This document shows, one piece after another, positions 25,524-36,039 of a stretch of 64,000 bases of DNA. Numbering within the stretch: position 1 is the first letter of the stretch; every line of letters starts with the position of its first letter. Position numbers and translations under genes: made by a program. The notes below the pieces were generated by a model, which saw only the letters and a list, made by a program, of their open reading frames with translations, did not search any database and had not been told where the DNA came from. The DNA lies in assembly GCF_026153515.1 (NCBI RefSeq), contig NZ_CP110644.1, forward strand, positions 4,617,501-4,681,500, read 5' to 3'. The DNA comes from Pseudomonas sp. KU26590 (GTDB lineage: Bacteria; Pseudomonadota; Gammaproteobacteria; Pseudomonadales; Pseudomonadaceae).

Positions 25524-26573
25524 TCAGGCCTTTGAAGCCTCTGGCGCCACCACTTCGCCGGCCAGCACCACGGCCTGGTCGTCCAGATAAATGTCACAAC
25601 GGCGCAGCGGGATATCCAGGTGGCACGGGGTTTTGCGGGTGCCGCCGACTTCGGTATTCGGCCCTGTAGAAAACAGGAAATTGCCGTAGAACGCCCGGGC
25701 GTCCATGCACATGCCGTCGTTCTTGTCGTGCAGGCCCATGGCCGTCCACTGCGCGCGGGGTTGCAGGCCCCAGCCGATGTGGGAAATGCCGTAGACCTCC
25801 GGGTCGTTGAAGTACTTCAGGTATTCGCGCAGGTACTCGGCTTCGAATCCGCCATGAATCCCGGTGATAAAACCCTTGTCGATTTCCAGGGTGATCTGCT
25901 CGCGGGAATAGGTTTTGAACGGCAGCACGATGTCGCCGACATCAATGACCAGGGTGCCCTCGGCGGTCTCTTCGTTGGGCCAGGAGAACAGAAAACCGCT
26001 GGGCCAGTGGTCCCAACGCCCCGGCTCGTCGGCGAAACCGTATTCGGTGACGGAAGGGTATTGCCCCAGTTGCGCACGGAAATCGCTGCCGGCGCGGGAC
26101 TTCACTTGAATCGACCGGGCCGCCTTCAGCACCTGTTCGGCGGCCAGCACCCGTTCCTTGTCCGCCACCGTCGGCAGCATCCGCGCCAGCACTTCCGGGG
26201 GCTCGACCGCCAGCAAAATCCGCGTGCCGGTCTTGAGGATCTGCTCCTGTTCCGGCGAGTGCAGCAGCATCATGGTGTCGACGATCAGATCAGCCGCCTC
26301 CAGGGCACGTTGCGCCGCGATGTTGCCGGTCAGCGCGGTGTCGCCGCAGTAGGCAGTCATGTCATTGCCCATGGCTTTGGGGTGATTGAACGACGGCAGC
26401 TCCACCGCATACACCTTGGCGCCCAGGCGTTGGGCGGCGTCCATCGCAGCGCGCACGGTGCGCGCATCGGAGTAGTGGCTCTTGAGCACCGCCACGCTTT
26501 GGGTCGAGTCCACTTTCGACAGCTTCAGCACGTGCTCGAACATCTGGGTCAATTCGCAATCGCTAACCGGCAT
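25524..26573 (-). CDS. nicX: 2,5-dihydroxypyridine 5,6-dioxygenase
   Basis: NicX opens the pyridine ring of 2,5-dihydroxypyridine with O2 and Fe(II), giving N-formylmaleamate. From ATG 26573 it is 349 aa and the sequence is nearly identical in pattern to the P. putida enzyme. His265 (GISHIGWG), His318 and Asp320 (CHLD), the iron ligands reported for the P. putida enzyme, fall at the same residue numbers here by my count. The ORF reads upstream to 26645 but those 24 residues are not family-like. It is divergent from nicC; the intergenic region carries operator-like palindromes. Confidence 0.95.
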   Translation of the reverse strand: MPVSDCELTQMFEHVLKLSKVDSTQSVAVLKSHYSDARTVRAAMDAAQRLGAKVYAVELPSFNHPKAMGNDMTAYCGDTALTGNIAAQRALEAADLIVDTMMLLHSPEQEQILKTGTRILLAVEPPEVLARMLPTVADKERVLAAEQVLKAARSIQVKSRAGSDFRAQLGQYPSVTEYGFADEPGRWDHWPSGFLFSWPNEETAEGTLVIDVGDIVLPFKTYSREQITLEIDKGFITGIHGGFEAEYLREYLKYFNDPEVYGISHIGWGLQPRAQWTAMGLHDKNDGMCMDARAFYGNFLFSTGPNTEVGGTRKTPCHLDIPLRRCDIYLDDQAVVLAGEVVAPEASKA

Positions 26574-26652
26574 CTCTTTTCTCCTCTGGGGCGGATGACG
26601 AGCCAGATGCACCATTGCAAGGCGTCGCGCATCAGACCAGTGCATTTTTTAA

Positions 26653-26664
26653 AGCGTACACACT
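26653..26664. promoter_or_regulatory. NicR-operator-like palindrome, nicX side
   Basis: AGCGTACACACT lies in a TTTTTAAAG…A/T context 80 bp upstream of the nicX start. It matches the near-palindrome AGYGTRYACRCT shared with the nicC-side copy at 26828-26839. Together they fit twin binding sites for the MarR repressor NicR between divergent genes. Protein identity is inferred. Confidence 0.55.
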
Positions 26665-26791
26665 TATTAAAAGCGATAAGACATCAATCCGGACGCCGCT
26701 GCAATAGGCACGCCACAGTGTTACCCGACCACACAGATCCCTGCATACAAGGGTTACAGAGAGTGACATGCCTGATTACGACGTCGGCTGA

Positions 26792-28896
<2,105 letters not shown>

Positions 28897-28944
28897 GGCA
28901 GATCACCGAACAGGCCTGAACCGGATTTATGTCAGGTGCTGGAC

Positions 28945-29036
28945 CTGTAGGAGCGCGCTTGCCCGCGAAGGGATGCTACAGACACATCACCGCCAACTGA
29001 CCCGGCGCGTTTCGCGGGCAAGCGCGCGCCTACAGG
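28945..29036. repeat. inverted REP pair between nicD and nicF
   Basis: GTAGGAGCGCGCTTGCCCGC at about 28948 faces an inverted GCGGGCAAGCGCGCGCCTAC ending at about 29034. It occupies the site where nicE (maleate isomerase) lies between nicF and nicD in the P. putida operon. No nicE remnant was seen in the 247-bp gap. Confidence 0.85.
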
Positions 29037-29143
29037 TGTCCTGCGTTGACAAGCATCTCCGTGCTCAGGCCCGGAGGCTGTTCAAGATATTTATCCGGCG
29101 CGACGCAAAATCGACTTCAACCCTATTGACCGAGGTGAACGCA

Positions 29144-29791
29144 ATGACCGACTCACAAAGCGCGGACGCCAACTATCAGGGCGTCTGGGGCAATCGCATC
29201 GGTTTTGGTGCGAAACCGGCCCTCCTCATGATCGATTTCATGCAGGGCTACACCCAACCCGGTGCACCGTTATATGCGCCCGGGGTGGTCAGCGCCGTGG
29301 CCGAAAGCGTCGAGCTGCTGGCCTGTGCACGGGAACACGGCATCTTCGTGGTGCACACCAACATCCGCTACCACCCCACGCATTTCGCGGACGGCGGCAT
29401 GTGGGTGAAAAAAGCGCCGGTGATGAAAGACATGGTCGAAGGCAATCCCCTGGCTGCTTTCTGCGCGGAGGTGCAGCCATTGCCCGAAGAGGTCGTCATC
29501 AGCAAGCAGTACGCGAGTTCGTTCTTCGGCACGTCACTGGCATCAATGCTGCACGCTCAAGGGATCGACACCGTCGTGCTGGCCGGTTGCTCCACCAGCG
29601 GCTGCATCCGGGCGACAGCGGTGGATGCCGTGCAGCATGGTTTCCGGACCATCGTGGTGCGCGAATGCGTGGGCGACCGACATCCCGATCCCCATGAAGC
29701 GAACCTGTTCGACATCGACAGCAAGTACGGGGATGTGGTCGGCAAGCAGGAAGCCATAGCGCAATTGCTGGCCGTGAGCTCCACGCGGTAA
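29144..29791 (+). CDS. nicF: maleamate amidohydrolase (isochorismatase family)
   Basis: NicF hydrolyses maleamate to maleate and ammonia. The 215-aa protein has the cysteine-hydrolase triad Asp31 (LLMIDFM), Lys121 (ISKQYAS) and Cys149 (LAGCSTSGC), counted from ATG 29144; the ORF continues upstream to 28973 through REP DNA but that extension is not plausible. It belongs to the isochorismatase-like amidase fold. It lies 247 bp after nicD, so it may be read through the REP hairpin or have its own promoter. Its product, maleate, normally goes to NicE; that gene is not in this window. Confidence 0.92.
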   Translation: MTDSQSADANYQGVWGNRIGFGAKPALLMIDFMQGYTQPGAPLYAPGVVSAVAESVELLACAREHGIFVVHTNIRYHPTHFADGGMWVKKAPVMKDMVEGNPLAAFCAEVQPLPEEVVISKQYASSFFGTSLASMLHAQGIDTVVLAGCSTSGCIRATAVDAVQHGFRTIVVRECVGDRHPDPHEANLFDIDSKYGDVVGKQEAIAQLLAVSSTR

Positions 29792-29794
29792 GCC

Positions 29795-29862
29795 ACAAGT
29801 TGCAAGTGAAGCGCGCGCGGTCCCCTCTTGCAGCTTGAGGCTTACCGCTTGCCGCTTCTCCC
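29795..29862. repeat. imperfect inverted repeat between nicF and nicT
   Basis: Sequence rich in CAAGTTGCAAGTGAAGCG is answered by CTTGCAGCTTGAGGCTTACC, a repeat type often found between Pseudomonas genes and unlike the GTAGGAGC REP class. It lies about 80 bp upstream of nicT and could form a weak hairpin. Confidence 0.5.
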
Positions 29863-29938
29863 CCCATATGACAACACCGCAAACGCAGGCAAAATCAGCC
29901 GCCGCGCTCACCGGTCGAAGAACCGCCAGGAGACACCC

Positions 29939-31252
29939 ATGCCCTCTGCGAATGTAGAAACCTCCGCGAACTTAGCCGCGGACCCGATCAAAGCGCTGTA
30001 CAGCAAGATCACCTGGAAGCTCATCCCCTTCCTGTGTTTCTGCTACCTGGCCGCTTACCTGGACCGCATCAACATCGGCTTCGCCAAGCTGCAGATGCTC
30101 GACCAGTTGCACTTCAGCGAGACCGCGTTCGGGCTCGGCGCTGGCCTGTTCTTCGTCGGTTATATCCTGTTCGAAGTGCCGAGCAACCTGGTGCTGGAAA
30201 AGGTCGGCGCGAAGATCTGGATCGCGCGGATCATGATCACCTGGGGGTTGCTGTCGTCCTGCACGCTGTTCGTCAGCACGCCGACGCAGTTCTATGTGCT
30301 CCGGTTTCTCCTCGGCGCCGCTGAAGCGGGCTTTCTACCGGGCGTGCTGTTTTACCTGACCACTTGGTTCCCGACCTACCGCCGTGGCCGCATCATCGCG
30401 CTGTTCATGATCGGCCTGCCGCTTTCCAGCGTCATCGGCGGCCCGCTGTCGGGCTGGATCATGGGCCATTTCGACCAGACCGCCGGGCTGCGCGGCTGGC
30501 AGTGGCTGTTCTTGATCGAAGGCATTCCCAGCGTGCTGCTCGGCGTGATGACGTTCTGGGCGCTGCCGAATAATCCGAAAGAGGCCAAATGGCTGAACAG
30601 CGCCGAACAAGCCTTGCTGGAAGGCGAGCTGCGCCTGGACGATGCCGAGGGCAAAGACAGCAAGCACAGTTTTCGCGACGGGTTTTTCAATCTGAAGGTC
30701 TGGATGCTCGGCGGCATCGACTTCTCGATCCTGCTCAGCGCCTATGCGATGGGCTTCTGGATGCCGACGTTCATCAAGAACGCCGGGGTCACCGACACCT
30801 TCCACATCGGCGTGTTGACCGCGTTGCCCAGCGTGGCGGCGCTGATCGGCATGCTGATGATCGGCGCCAGCTCCGACCGCCGTCGCGAACGACGCTGGCA
30901 CATCATCGTGCCCTTCTGGATTGGCGCCGTGGCGATGGCGGCCAGTCCGTTCTTCACCCATAACCTGGTCGCGACGGTCGCGCTGTTTGCCGTCGCTTCA
31001 GCCGCGATCATTGGCGCGGTGCCGGTGTTCTTCAGCCTGCCGGCGACGTTCCTCAAGGGCCGGGCAGCGGCGACAGGTTTCGCCCTCGCCTGCTCGCTGG
31101 CGAACATCGCCGGCCTGGTGAGCAACTCGATGATGGGCATCGCCATCGACGTGACCGGCAGCAGCGCCGGGGCGTTGTGGTTCTTTGCCGGGTGCCTGAT
31201 TTTGAGCAGCCTGCTGGTGGTAGCGCTGCCGGCGAAGTTGGTGAACAGATAA
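29939..31252 (+). CDS. nicT: MFS transporter, nicotinate uptake
   Basis: A 437-aa major facilitator (anion:cation symporter type) with about 12 membrane segments. Its first segment is followed by the D-R-I-N-I-G-F-A motif common to this group, and a cytoplasmic loop follows around residue 215-240 (NPKEAKWLNSAEQALLEGEL). Place and family agree with NicT, the proposed nicotinate or 6-hydroxynicotinate transporter. Start ATG 29939 follows a GGAG-like sequence (aggaGACACCC). It closes the rightward nicotinate operon; the porin gene nicP is not present. A long REP hairpin (31275-31366) follows. Confidence 0.85.
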   Translation: MPSANVETSANLAADPIKALYSKITWKLIPFLCFCYLAAYLDRINIGFAKLQMLDQLHFSETAFGLGAGLFFVGYILFEVPSNLVLEKVGAKIWIARIMITWGLLSSCTLFVSTPTQFYVLRFLLGAAEAGFLPGVLFYLTTWFPTYRRGRIIALFMIGLPLSSVIGGPLSGWIMGHFDQTAGLRGWQWLFLIEGIPSVLLGVMTFWALPNNPKEAKWLNSAEQALLEGELRLDDAEGKDSKHSFRDGFFNLKVWMLGGIDFSILLSAYAMGFWMPTFIKNAGVTDTFHIGVLTALPSVAALIGMLMIGASSDRRRERRWHIIVPFWIGAVAMAASPFFTHNLVATVALFAVASAAIIGAVPVFFSLPATFLKGRAAATGFALACSLANIAGLVSNSMMGIAIDVTGSSAGALWFFAGCLILSSLLVVALPAKLVNR

Positions 31253-31274
31253 TTCGCCCTGATGGACGTAGATC

Positions 31275-31366
31275 CTGTAGGAGCTGGCTTGCTGGCAAAC
31301 CCGGTGGTTCAGTGAATAAGATGTTGACTGAACCACCGGGTTCGCCAGCAAGCCGGCTCCTACATG
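31275..31366. repeat. long REP hairpin between nicT and nucleoside hydrolase
   Basis: Two inverted REPs with arms of about 37 bp, only two mismatches, and a 13-bp loop (gaataagatgttg). Both arms extend beyond the REP core into ACTGAACCACCGGGTT and its complement. It could terminate the nicCDFT transcript. Confidence 0.85.
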
Positions 31367-31405
31367 GGAATTGTATTTCTCCAATAACAACGGTGGAAAC
31401 CGCTC

Positions 31406-32482
31406 ATGCAGGCGTTTGTGAAAAGCTGTGCCCTGGCCCTGACGCTGGGACTGTCCGCGACCTCTTTACACGCGGCGGAAAAGGTCATCTTCGACACCGA
31501 TTTCAACGTGCTCAACGACGACGGCCAGGCCTTCATCATGCTGGCGCAACTGCACGCGCAAAAGCGCATCGACCTGTTGGGCATGACCCTCGTCAGTGGC
31601 AACGCGTGGGTGGATCAGGAGCAGGTCGATGCGCTGAAGGCTGTCGAGCGCATGGGCGTGGAAAAGGACATCGGCGTGTACTCCGGCGCGGCATACCCGC
31701 TGCTGCACGACTTCGCCACCTATGAACAGGAAAAAGCCCTGTTCGGCGCTGGCTGGCCGGGGGCGTTCAAGACCCCGCGCCCGACCTCGGCCTCACAGTT
31801 GGTTTCGCCGCCGGACGGGGTTGCTACGCACACTGCATTGCGCAGCAAATCCGCCGCGCAGTTCATCGTCGACAGCGTGAAGGAAAACCCTCACGAAGTG
31901 ACCCTCCTGGCCGTTGGCCCATTGACCAACATCGCTCTGGCGATTCGCAGCGCGCCGGAAATCGTGCCGCTGATCAAGCGCATCGTGTACATGGGCGGCG
32001 CCATCGAGATTCCCGGCAACACGACGCCAGCGGCGGAATTCAACTGGTGGTTCGACCCCGAGGCCGCAAAAATCGTCCTGCGCTCGCCCATCGAGCACGT
32101 GATTTTCCCCAACGATGTCTGCGAAAAGGTCATCTTCGACGCCTCGGTCTACCAGCGCATCGTCGCCAGCAAAGGCGTGATTCCCGACCTGTACAAAACG
32201 GTGCTGGGGCCTGAGTTCGACAAGGACCCGAACCATCACAGCTTCACCTGGGACAGCCTGCCCGCGCTGTACCTGGTGCGTCCGGAACTGGTCACCGAGT
32301 CCAAAGACCTGTGGGTCGATGTCGACGCCCACTTCGGACCGGATTACGGCCGCTCCATGGGCTACAAGAAAGGCGCCCCCGTCGGCACGCAGAAGGCGAA
32401 AGTGGTGTATGCCGTGGACCAGAAGAAGTTCTGGGACGCGTACGTGAATCTGGTCACTTTGCCTGCGCCGGTCAAACGCTGA
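31406..32482 (+). CDS. exported nucleoside hydrolase (IunH family)
   Basis: The 358-aa protein has an N-terminal signal peptide ending A-A-E (…LSATSLHAA), so a periplasmic location is expected. The calcium-binding N terminus is present in the form D-T-D-F-N-V-L-N-D-D, and L-L-A-V-G-P-L-T-N-I-A-L-A and the downstream NDVCEKVIFD motif match purine/uridine nucleoside hydrolases. It should split a nucleoside into base and ribose. It lies 153 bp after nicT. A link with the pathway (release of nicotinamide or nicotinate from ribosides) is possible but unproven. Confidence 0.85.
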   Translation: MQAFVKSCALALTLGLSATSLHAAEKVIFDTDFNVLNDDGQAFIMLAQLHAQKRIDLLGMTLVSGNAWVDQEQVDALKAVERMGVEKDIGVYSGAAYPLLHDFATYEQEKALFGAGWPGAFKTPRPTSASQLVSPPDGVATHTALRSKSAAQFIVDSVKENPHEVTLLAVGPLTNIALAIRSAPEIVPLIKRIVYMGGAIEIPGNTTPAAEFNWWFDPEAAKIVLRSPIEHVIFPNDVCEKVIFDASVYQRIVASKGVIPDLYKTVLGPEFDKDPNHHSFTWDSLPALYLVRPELVTESKDLWVDVDAHFGPDYGRSMGYKKGAPVGTQKAKVVYAVDQKKFWDAYVNLVTLPAPVKR

Positions 32483-32535
32483 TCGACTCAGCTGGCGCCG
32501 ATGATATGAAATGGCCCAACCGGCGGTAGGCAGGA

Positions 32536-33507
32536 TCAGCCGATCAGGGCAATCAGCTGCTGGCGCTGGGCATCGGTAAGCAAAGGCCCTCTGGCTGCCT
32601 CGGCGTTTTCCTTCATGTATTTCGGATTTCCCGTACCGGGGATCGCGCACGTCACCGCCGGGTGTGAAATCAGAAACTTCAACGCCAGTTGCGCCCAGCT
32701 CCTGGCCTGCACTTCCCCCGCCCAGCCCGGCAGCGGCGTGTCGCGCAAGCGCCCCAGCAGACCGCCGCCACCAAACGGCCGATTGCAGATCACTGCCACC
32801 CCTCGCTCACGGCACAGCGGCAGCAGCCGCGCTTCGACCGAGCGATCGTCCAGCGCGTAGTTGATCTGCAGAAAATCGAACGCCTCGGCCTTCAGCGCGG
32901 CCTCCACCTCGGCGTAGGCCGACGGGGTGTAGTGCGTCAGACCGATGTAGCGAATGCGCCCTTCCTCTTTCCACTGACGCAACGTCGGCAGGTGGGTTTT
33001 CCAGTCGAGCAGATTATGGATCTGCATGAGGTCAATGCGCTGGGTCCGCAACAGCCGAAACGAAGCTTCCATCTGGGCGATGCCTTCGTCACGTCCTCGG
33101 GTCCAGACCTTGGTCGCCAGGAACGCTGGCGAGGACGGCTGATGGATCGACAGCAACTCGCCGGTGGTTTCCTCGGCGCGGCCGTACATCGGCGAGCTGT
33201 CGATCACCGTGCCGCCGGCGTGGAAAAGCTGGTCCACCACCGCAGGCAGCAATTTGTACGCGTCGCTGCCGGGCTCGACGTCGAACCCGCGATACGTGCC
33301 AAGCCCGATCATCGGCAAGGCTTCGCCACTGGATGGAATGTCTCGGGTGAGCATGTTCCGTTCTCCTGCTTGACCGGGCAATGCGCCGGTGGATGGGGCT
33401 GCGGATGCCTGCGCACGGCGCACGGCGGCGTCCAATACCAGCGCCGCGGAAGCACCTGCCGCCAGGGTGATCAGTCTTCTGCGGGTAAGCAGATGTGGGT
33501 CGGTCAC
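32536..33507 (-). CDS. Tat-exported aldo/keto reductase
   Basis: The N terminus T-R-R-R-L-I-T-L-A-A-G-A-S-A-A-L-V fits a twin-arginine signal, predicting export of a folded enzyme with its cofactor. The rest is an aldo/keto reductase (AKR) barrel, starting I-G-L-G-T-Y and with Y-G-R-A-E, the catalytic Tyr neighbourhood, and the IPGTGNPKY nicotinamide-binding end. The family reduces aldehydes with NADPH, though exported AKRs are poorly understood. The product is 323 aa and its substrate is unknown. It ends tail to tail with the nucleoside hydrolase, with 53 bp between them. Confidence 0.85.
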   Translation of the reverse strand: MTDPHLLTRRRLITLAAGASAALVLDAAVRRAQASAAPSTGALPGQAGERNMLTRDIPSSGEALPMIGLGTYRGFDVEPGSDAYKLLPAVVDQLFHAGGTVIDSSPMYGRAEETTGELLSIHQPSSPAFLATKVWTRGRDEGIAQMEASFRLLRTQRIDLMQIHNLLDWKTHLPTLRQWKEEGRIRYIGLTHYTPSAYAEVEAALKAEAFDFLQINYALDDRSVEARLLPLCRERGVAVICNRPFGGGGLLGRLRDTPLPGWAGEVQARSWAQLALKFLISHPAVTCAIPGTGNPKYMKENAEAARGPLLTDAQRQQLIALIG

Positions 33508-33665
33508 GGGCGTGTCTCCGGGTCGGTCGGACGTGAGCGCACAGTGATTGATCGACCCCTTGCGTGCGCCGTCGGTTCAAGTCGGTACGACCACCTGCGC
33601 AGATCGGGGGAACGCTGGTCAGCCTGATGCGTCACAACTGCATCTTGAACACTGGAGGACACGAA

Positions 33666-34001
33666 ATGAAAACCGTCATCACCCTGAACGAACTCGCCGG
33701 CGCCGACCTGCGTCCCTACACCGAAATCTGGCTGACCTCCCCCGCCGCCGTCCGCGAAGCCGGTCACAGCGAGGACGAACTGTGCCTGTGGCGCGCCAAT
33801 CAGGTCTTCTCCCACGACATGCTCAGCGAAGGCACCCATGGCCAGAACGTCATGCCGGTCTGGCTGGTGCTCGACAACATTGACGACCCGGATCAGGTGC
33901 TGGAAGTTGAAACCCACGTACGGGAACGGCTGCTGACCGCCGGGCTTGAGGGGGAGTTTTATCCGGCGGAAGTGGGCGAACGGACGGATGGGGTGAAGTA
34001 A
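33666..34001 (+). CDS. hypothetical protein, 111 aa
   Basis: The family is not recognised. The product is soluble, acidic and Trp-rich (two W in the first third) with no signal peptide. ATG 33666 follows TGGAGGACACGAA and is preferred to the upstream ATG 33564. It sits between divergent AKR and a REP-rich gap. A cytoplasmic small protein is all that can be said. Confidence 0.55.
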   Translation: MKTVITLNELAGADLRPYTEIWLTSPAAVREAGHSEDELCLWRANQVFSHDMLSEGTHGQNVMPVWLVLDNIDDPDQVLEVETHVRERLLTAGLEGEFYPAEVGERTDGVK

Positions 34002-34052
34002 TCTGATGGAGCGTCGGTGCGACTGACGCCTACCTTCCGGGTTTAAACTCGG

Positions 34053-34136
34053 TCCGTAGGAGCCGGCTTGCTGGCGAACGCGGTGGGTGAGGCACTGTTG
34101 CAGTGCCTCACCCCATGGGTTCGCCAGCAAGCCGGC
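34053..34136. repeat. long REP hairpin after the 111-aa gene
   Basis: GCCGGCTTGCTGGCGAAC and its complement enclose TGGGTGAGGCACTG and CAGTGCCTCACCC with a TTG loop, giving two stacked stem segments. This is a BIME-type hairpin and a plausible transcription terminator. Confidence 0.85.
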
Positions 34137-34137
34137 C

Positions 34138-34596
34138 CTATTGATTTTGCGTTTGCCACAAGCCGATTTTGCGTAGGACTGTGATTGCGCTCACGCCGCA
34201 AAACTCAGTGTAGGAGCGCGCTTGCCCGCGAAGGCGTCGGCACAGTTGCCGCTGAAAAATTGACCCTCCGCGACCCTTTAGAAGCCGGCGTGCTGGCCAA
34301 TGCGTCCTCTCGGTGTATGGAGGCGACTGACCGACCGCATTCGCGGGCAAGCGCGCTCCTACAGTTGATTTGCGCCGTCCATCAATCTGGGTTTCTGTTG
34401 GTAATCCGCGTTGGATGTCCACTCGGCAGGTCTGAAGTCGCAGCATGAAACGGATTGGATCGCGCTCTGCCTCTGCCCAATCGGCCAAGGAGCGAGCCTT
34501 GTCCCGCAACGCGGCGCGCAGCGGGAGTAAACCCGGAAACCCGATGATTGCGAACAGCGTCACCAGCAATCCGGCGCCTACAAGTCCGCGTCTCAT
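34138..34596 (-). CDS. doubtful small membrane protein with REP-derived C terminus
   Basis: The first 25 residues (MRRGLVGAGLLVTLFAIIGF) form a good signal anchor, followed by a basic helix to about residue 60. From about residue 75 the frame runs through two REP elements at 34207-34364 and continues to 152 aa. This could be a small exported protein whose 3' end has been replaced by REP DNA, or chance. The frame-shifted ORFs at 34382-34636 and 34445-34642 are overlapping alternatives. No function can be given. Confidence 0.25.
   Translation of the reverse strand: MRRGLVGAGLLVTLFAIIGFPGLLPLRAALRDKARSLADWAEAERDPIRFMLRLQTCRVDIQRGLPTETQIDGRRKSTVGARLPANAVGQSPPYTERTHWPARRLLKGRGGSIFQRQLCRRLRGQARSYTEFCGVSAITVLRKIGLWQTQNQ
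34207..34364. repeat. REP pair flanking a spacer of about 100 bp
   Basis: A direct GTAGGAGCGCGCTTGCCCGC at about 34211 and an inverted GCGGGCAAGCGCGCTCCTAC ending at about 34361 surround an unrelated-looking spacer. Confidence 0.85.
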
Positions 34597-34652
34597 CCGA
34601 AACAGCCGGAATCTCTGCTTTTGGAAATTCCGGCATTTCTAACGCCTGAAGC

Positions 34653-34994
34653 TCACTGCTTCAGCGCGTCATAGGCTTCCAGCGCGTGCATCGAATAGAT
34701 GTACGCGGCGCCGGCGTTCAACGAGATCGCGGTGGCGAGGGCGGCGGCGACTTCTTCGCGGGTGGCGCCTGCAGCGATGGCGGCCTGGGCGTGGCTGGCG
34801 AGGCATCCGTCACAGCGAGTGGTGACCGCGACGGCGAGGGAAATCAGCTCGCGGGTCTTGGCGTCGAGGACGTTGTTTTCCGCAGCGGCTTCGCCAAGGG
34901 CCATGTAGGCCTTGACCATTTTCGGGTTTGATTTGGACAGCGCACCAAACGATTGCTTGATGGTGGAAACCAGATCGGGCCAGTTGCTGAACAT
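34653..34994 (-). CDS. carboxymuconolactone decarboxylase/AhpD-like protein
   Basis: The 113-aa protein has the AhpD-type core R-E-L-I-S-L-A-V-A-V-T-T-R-C-D-G-C-L-A-S-H, with the redox C-x-x-C pair and a following His. Members are either peroxidase partners or lactone decarboxylases; the paired cysteines favour a redox or peroxide-related role. It starts with a good SD (CAGGAG) and lies divergent from an AraC regulator 112 bp away, which suggests that regulator controls it. Confidence 0.85.
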   Translation of the reverse strand: MFSNWPDLVSTIKQSFGALSKSNPKMVKAYMALGEAAAENNVLDAKTRELISLAVAVTTRCDGCLASHAQAAIAAGATREEVAAALATAISLNAGAAYIYSMHALEAYDALKQ

Positions 34995-35106
34995 GTTGGT
35001 GTCTCCTGAGGGCGGCGACTAAACTGCGCCGGAACATCTTCAGTCTCCGCCAGGCACGGCGCGGCGACTTGCTCGTTTGGCTCATTCTTTTGTCCGAAAG
35101 TCGCCT

Positions 35107-36030
35107 ATGAACGCCATCGATACGCTCATCGCCCTCGCCGACATCCGCGGCAGCCTCGACCTGCGCTGCCAGTTTCAGGGCGACTGGGCCCTGGACCATG
35201 CTCAGGAACCTGCAGGCACCTCGCCCTACCACATTGTGCTGGCCGGCCACTGCCACGTGGAGCTGGCCGACCGACAGCGATTGACCCTGACGGCCGGGGA
35301 CATTCTGGTTCTGCCGCGAGGCAGCCAACACCTGTTATTAAGCCCCGGCCAGCACGTGACGCCTTCCCGGCCCCAGCGCGGGACTGACGCAGGTTTACTG
35401 CCGGTGCAGCGCTTCGGCGACGGGGTGGAGCTGGATTTACTCTGCGGCCGCTTCATCCATCAGCCCCACGCGATGCTGTTCTCGTCCCTCCCCGGTCATC
35501 TGAACGTCTCGACCCAGGCGCTGGGCCGCGGCGACCCGTTGCCAGCATTGGTCGCGCTGTTGCGCAATGAAGCGGACGCCAACCTGGCGGGGGGCCAGTT
35601 CATGGTCAACGCGCTGACCTCGGCGTTGTTCACCCTGGTGTTGCGGGAGCACCTTCGCCAGTCCCCGCAACATACGGGCAGCCTGGCGCTGCTGACGGAC
35701 AAGCGCCTGGGTCGGGCGTGGCAAGCGATGCTGGAAAACCCGGCCCATGACTGGAACGTCGACGCCTTGGCAGAGCTGGCGAGCATGTCCCGGGCGACCT
35801 TCATGCGCGCCTTCGCAAAACTTAGCGGCAGCTCGCCGTGGACGCTGCTGACCCAAGTCCGCATGCAACGGGCTTATGGGTTGTTGAGTCGGTCGAAAGA
35901 AGGCCTGAGCGACATCGCCGCTCAGGTCGGTTACCAATCCCAGGCAGCCTTCAGCAAAGTCTTCAAGGACACCTACGGCATGGCGCCCGGTCAGTTGCGT
36001 CGCAGCCTGATCAGCGATATCGAAGACTGA
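35107..36030 (+). CDS. AraC family transcriptional regulator with cupin domain
   Basis: The 307-aa protein has an N-terminal cupin_6-like effector domain (HIVLAGHCHVELADRQRLTL; GDILVLPRGSQHLLL) and a C-terminal AraC double helix-turn-helix (about residues 205-300) with P-x-W-T-L-L-T-Q-V-R-M-Q-R-A-Y-G-L-L and Q-A-A-F-S-K-V-F-K. ATG 35107 is preferred to the TTG at 35077. It is divergent from the AhpD-like gene and probably regulates it. Such regulators often sense oxidised or aromatic small molecules; the effector is unknown. Confidence 0.88.
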   Translation: MNAIDTLIALADIRGSLDLRCQFQGDWALDHAQEPAGTSPYHIVLAGHCHVELADRQRLTLTAGDILVLPRGSQHLLLSPGQHVTPSRPQRGTDAGLLPVQRFGDGVELDLLCGRFIHQPHAMLFSSLPGHLNVSTQALGRGDPLPALVALLRNEADANLAGGQFMVNALTSALFTLVLREHLRQSPQHTGSLALLTDKRLGRAWQAMLENPAHDWNVDALAELASMSRATFMRAFAKLSGSSPWTLLTQVRMQRAYGLLSRSKEGLSDIAAQVGYQSQAAFSKVFKDTYGMAPGQLRRSLISDIED

Positions 36031-36039
36031 CCCAAGGCT

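Noticed and set aside
25621..25638. TGGCACG-N5-TTGC resembling a sigma-54 promoter
   Set aside because: Spacing is one base off and the site is inside nicX.
35205..35234. GGAACC followed by CCACA inside the AraC gene, considered as a second hrp box
   Set aside because: Spacing is 18 bases instead of 16 and it lies inside a gene, so it is probably chance.
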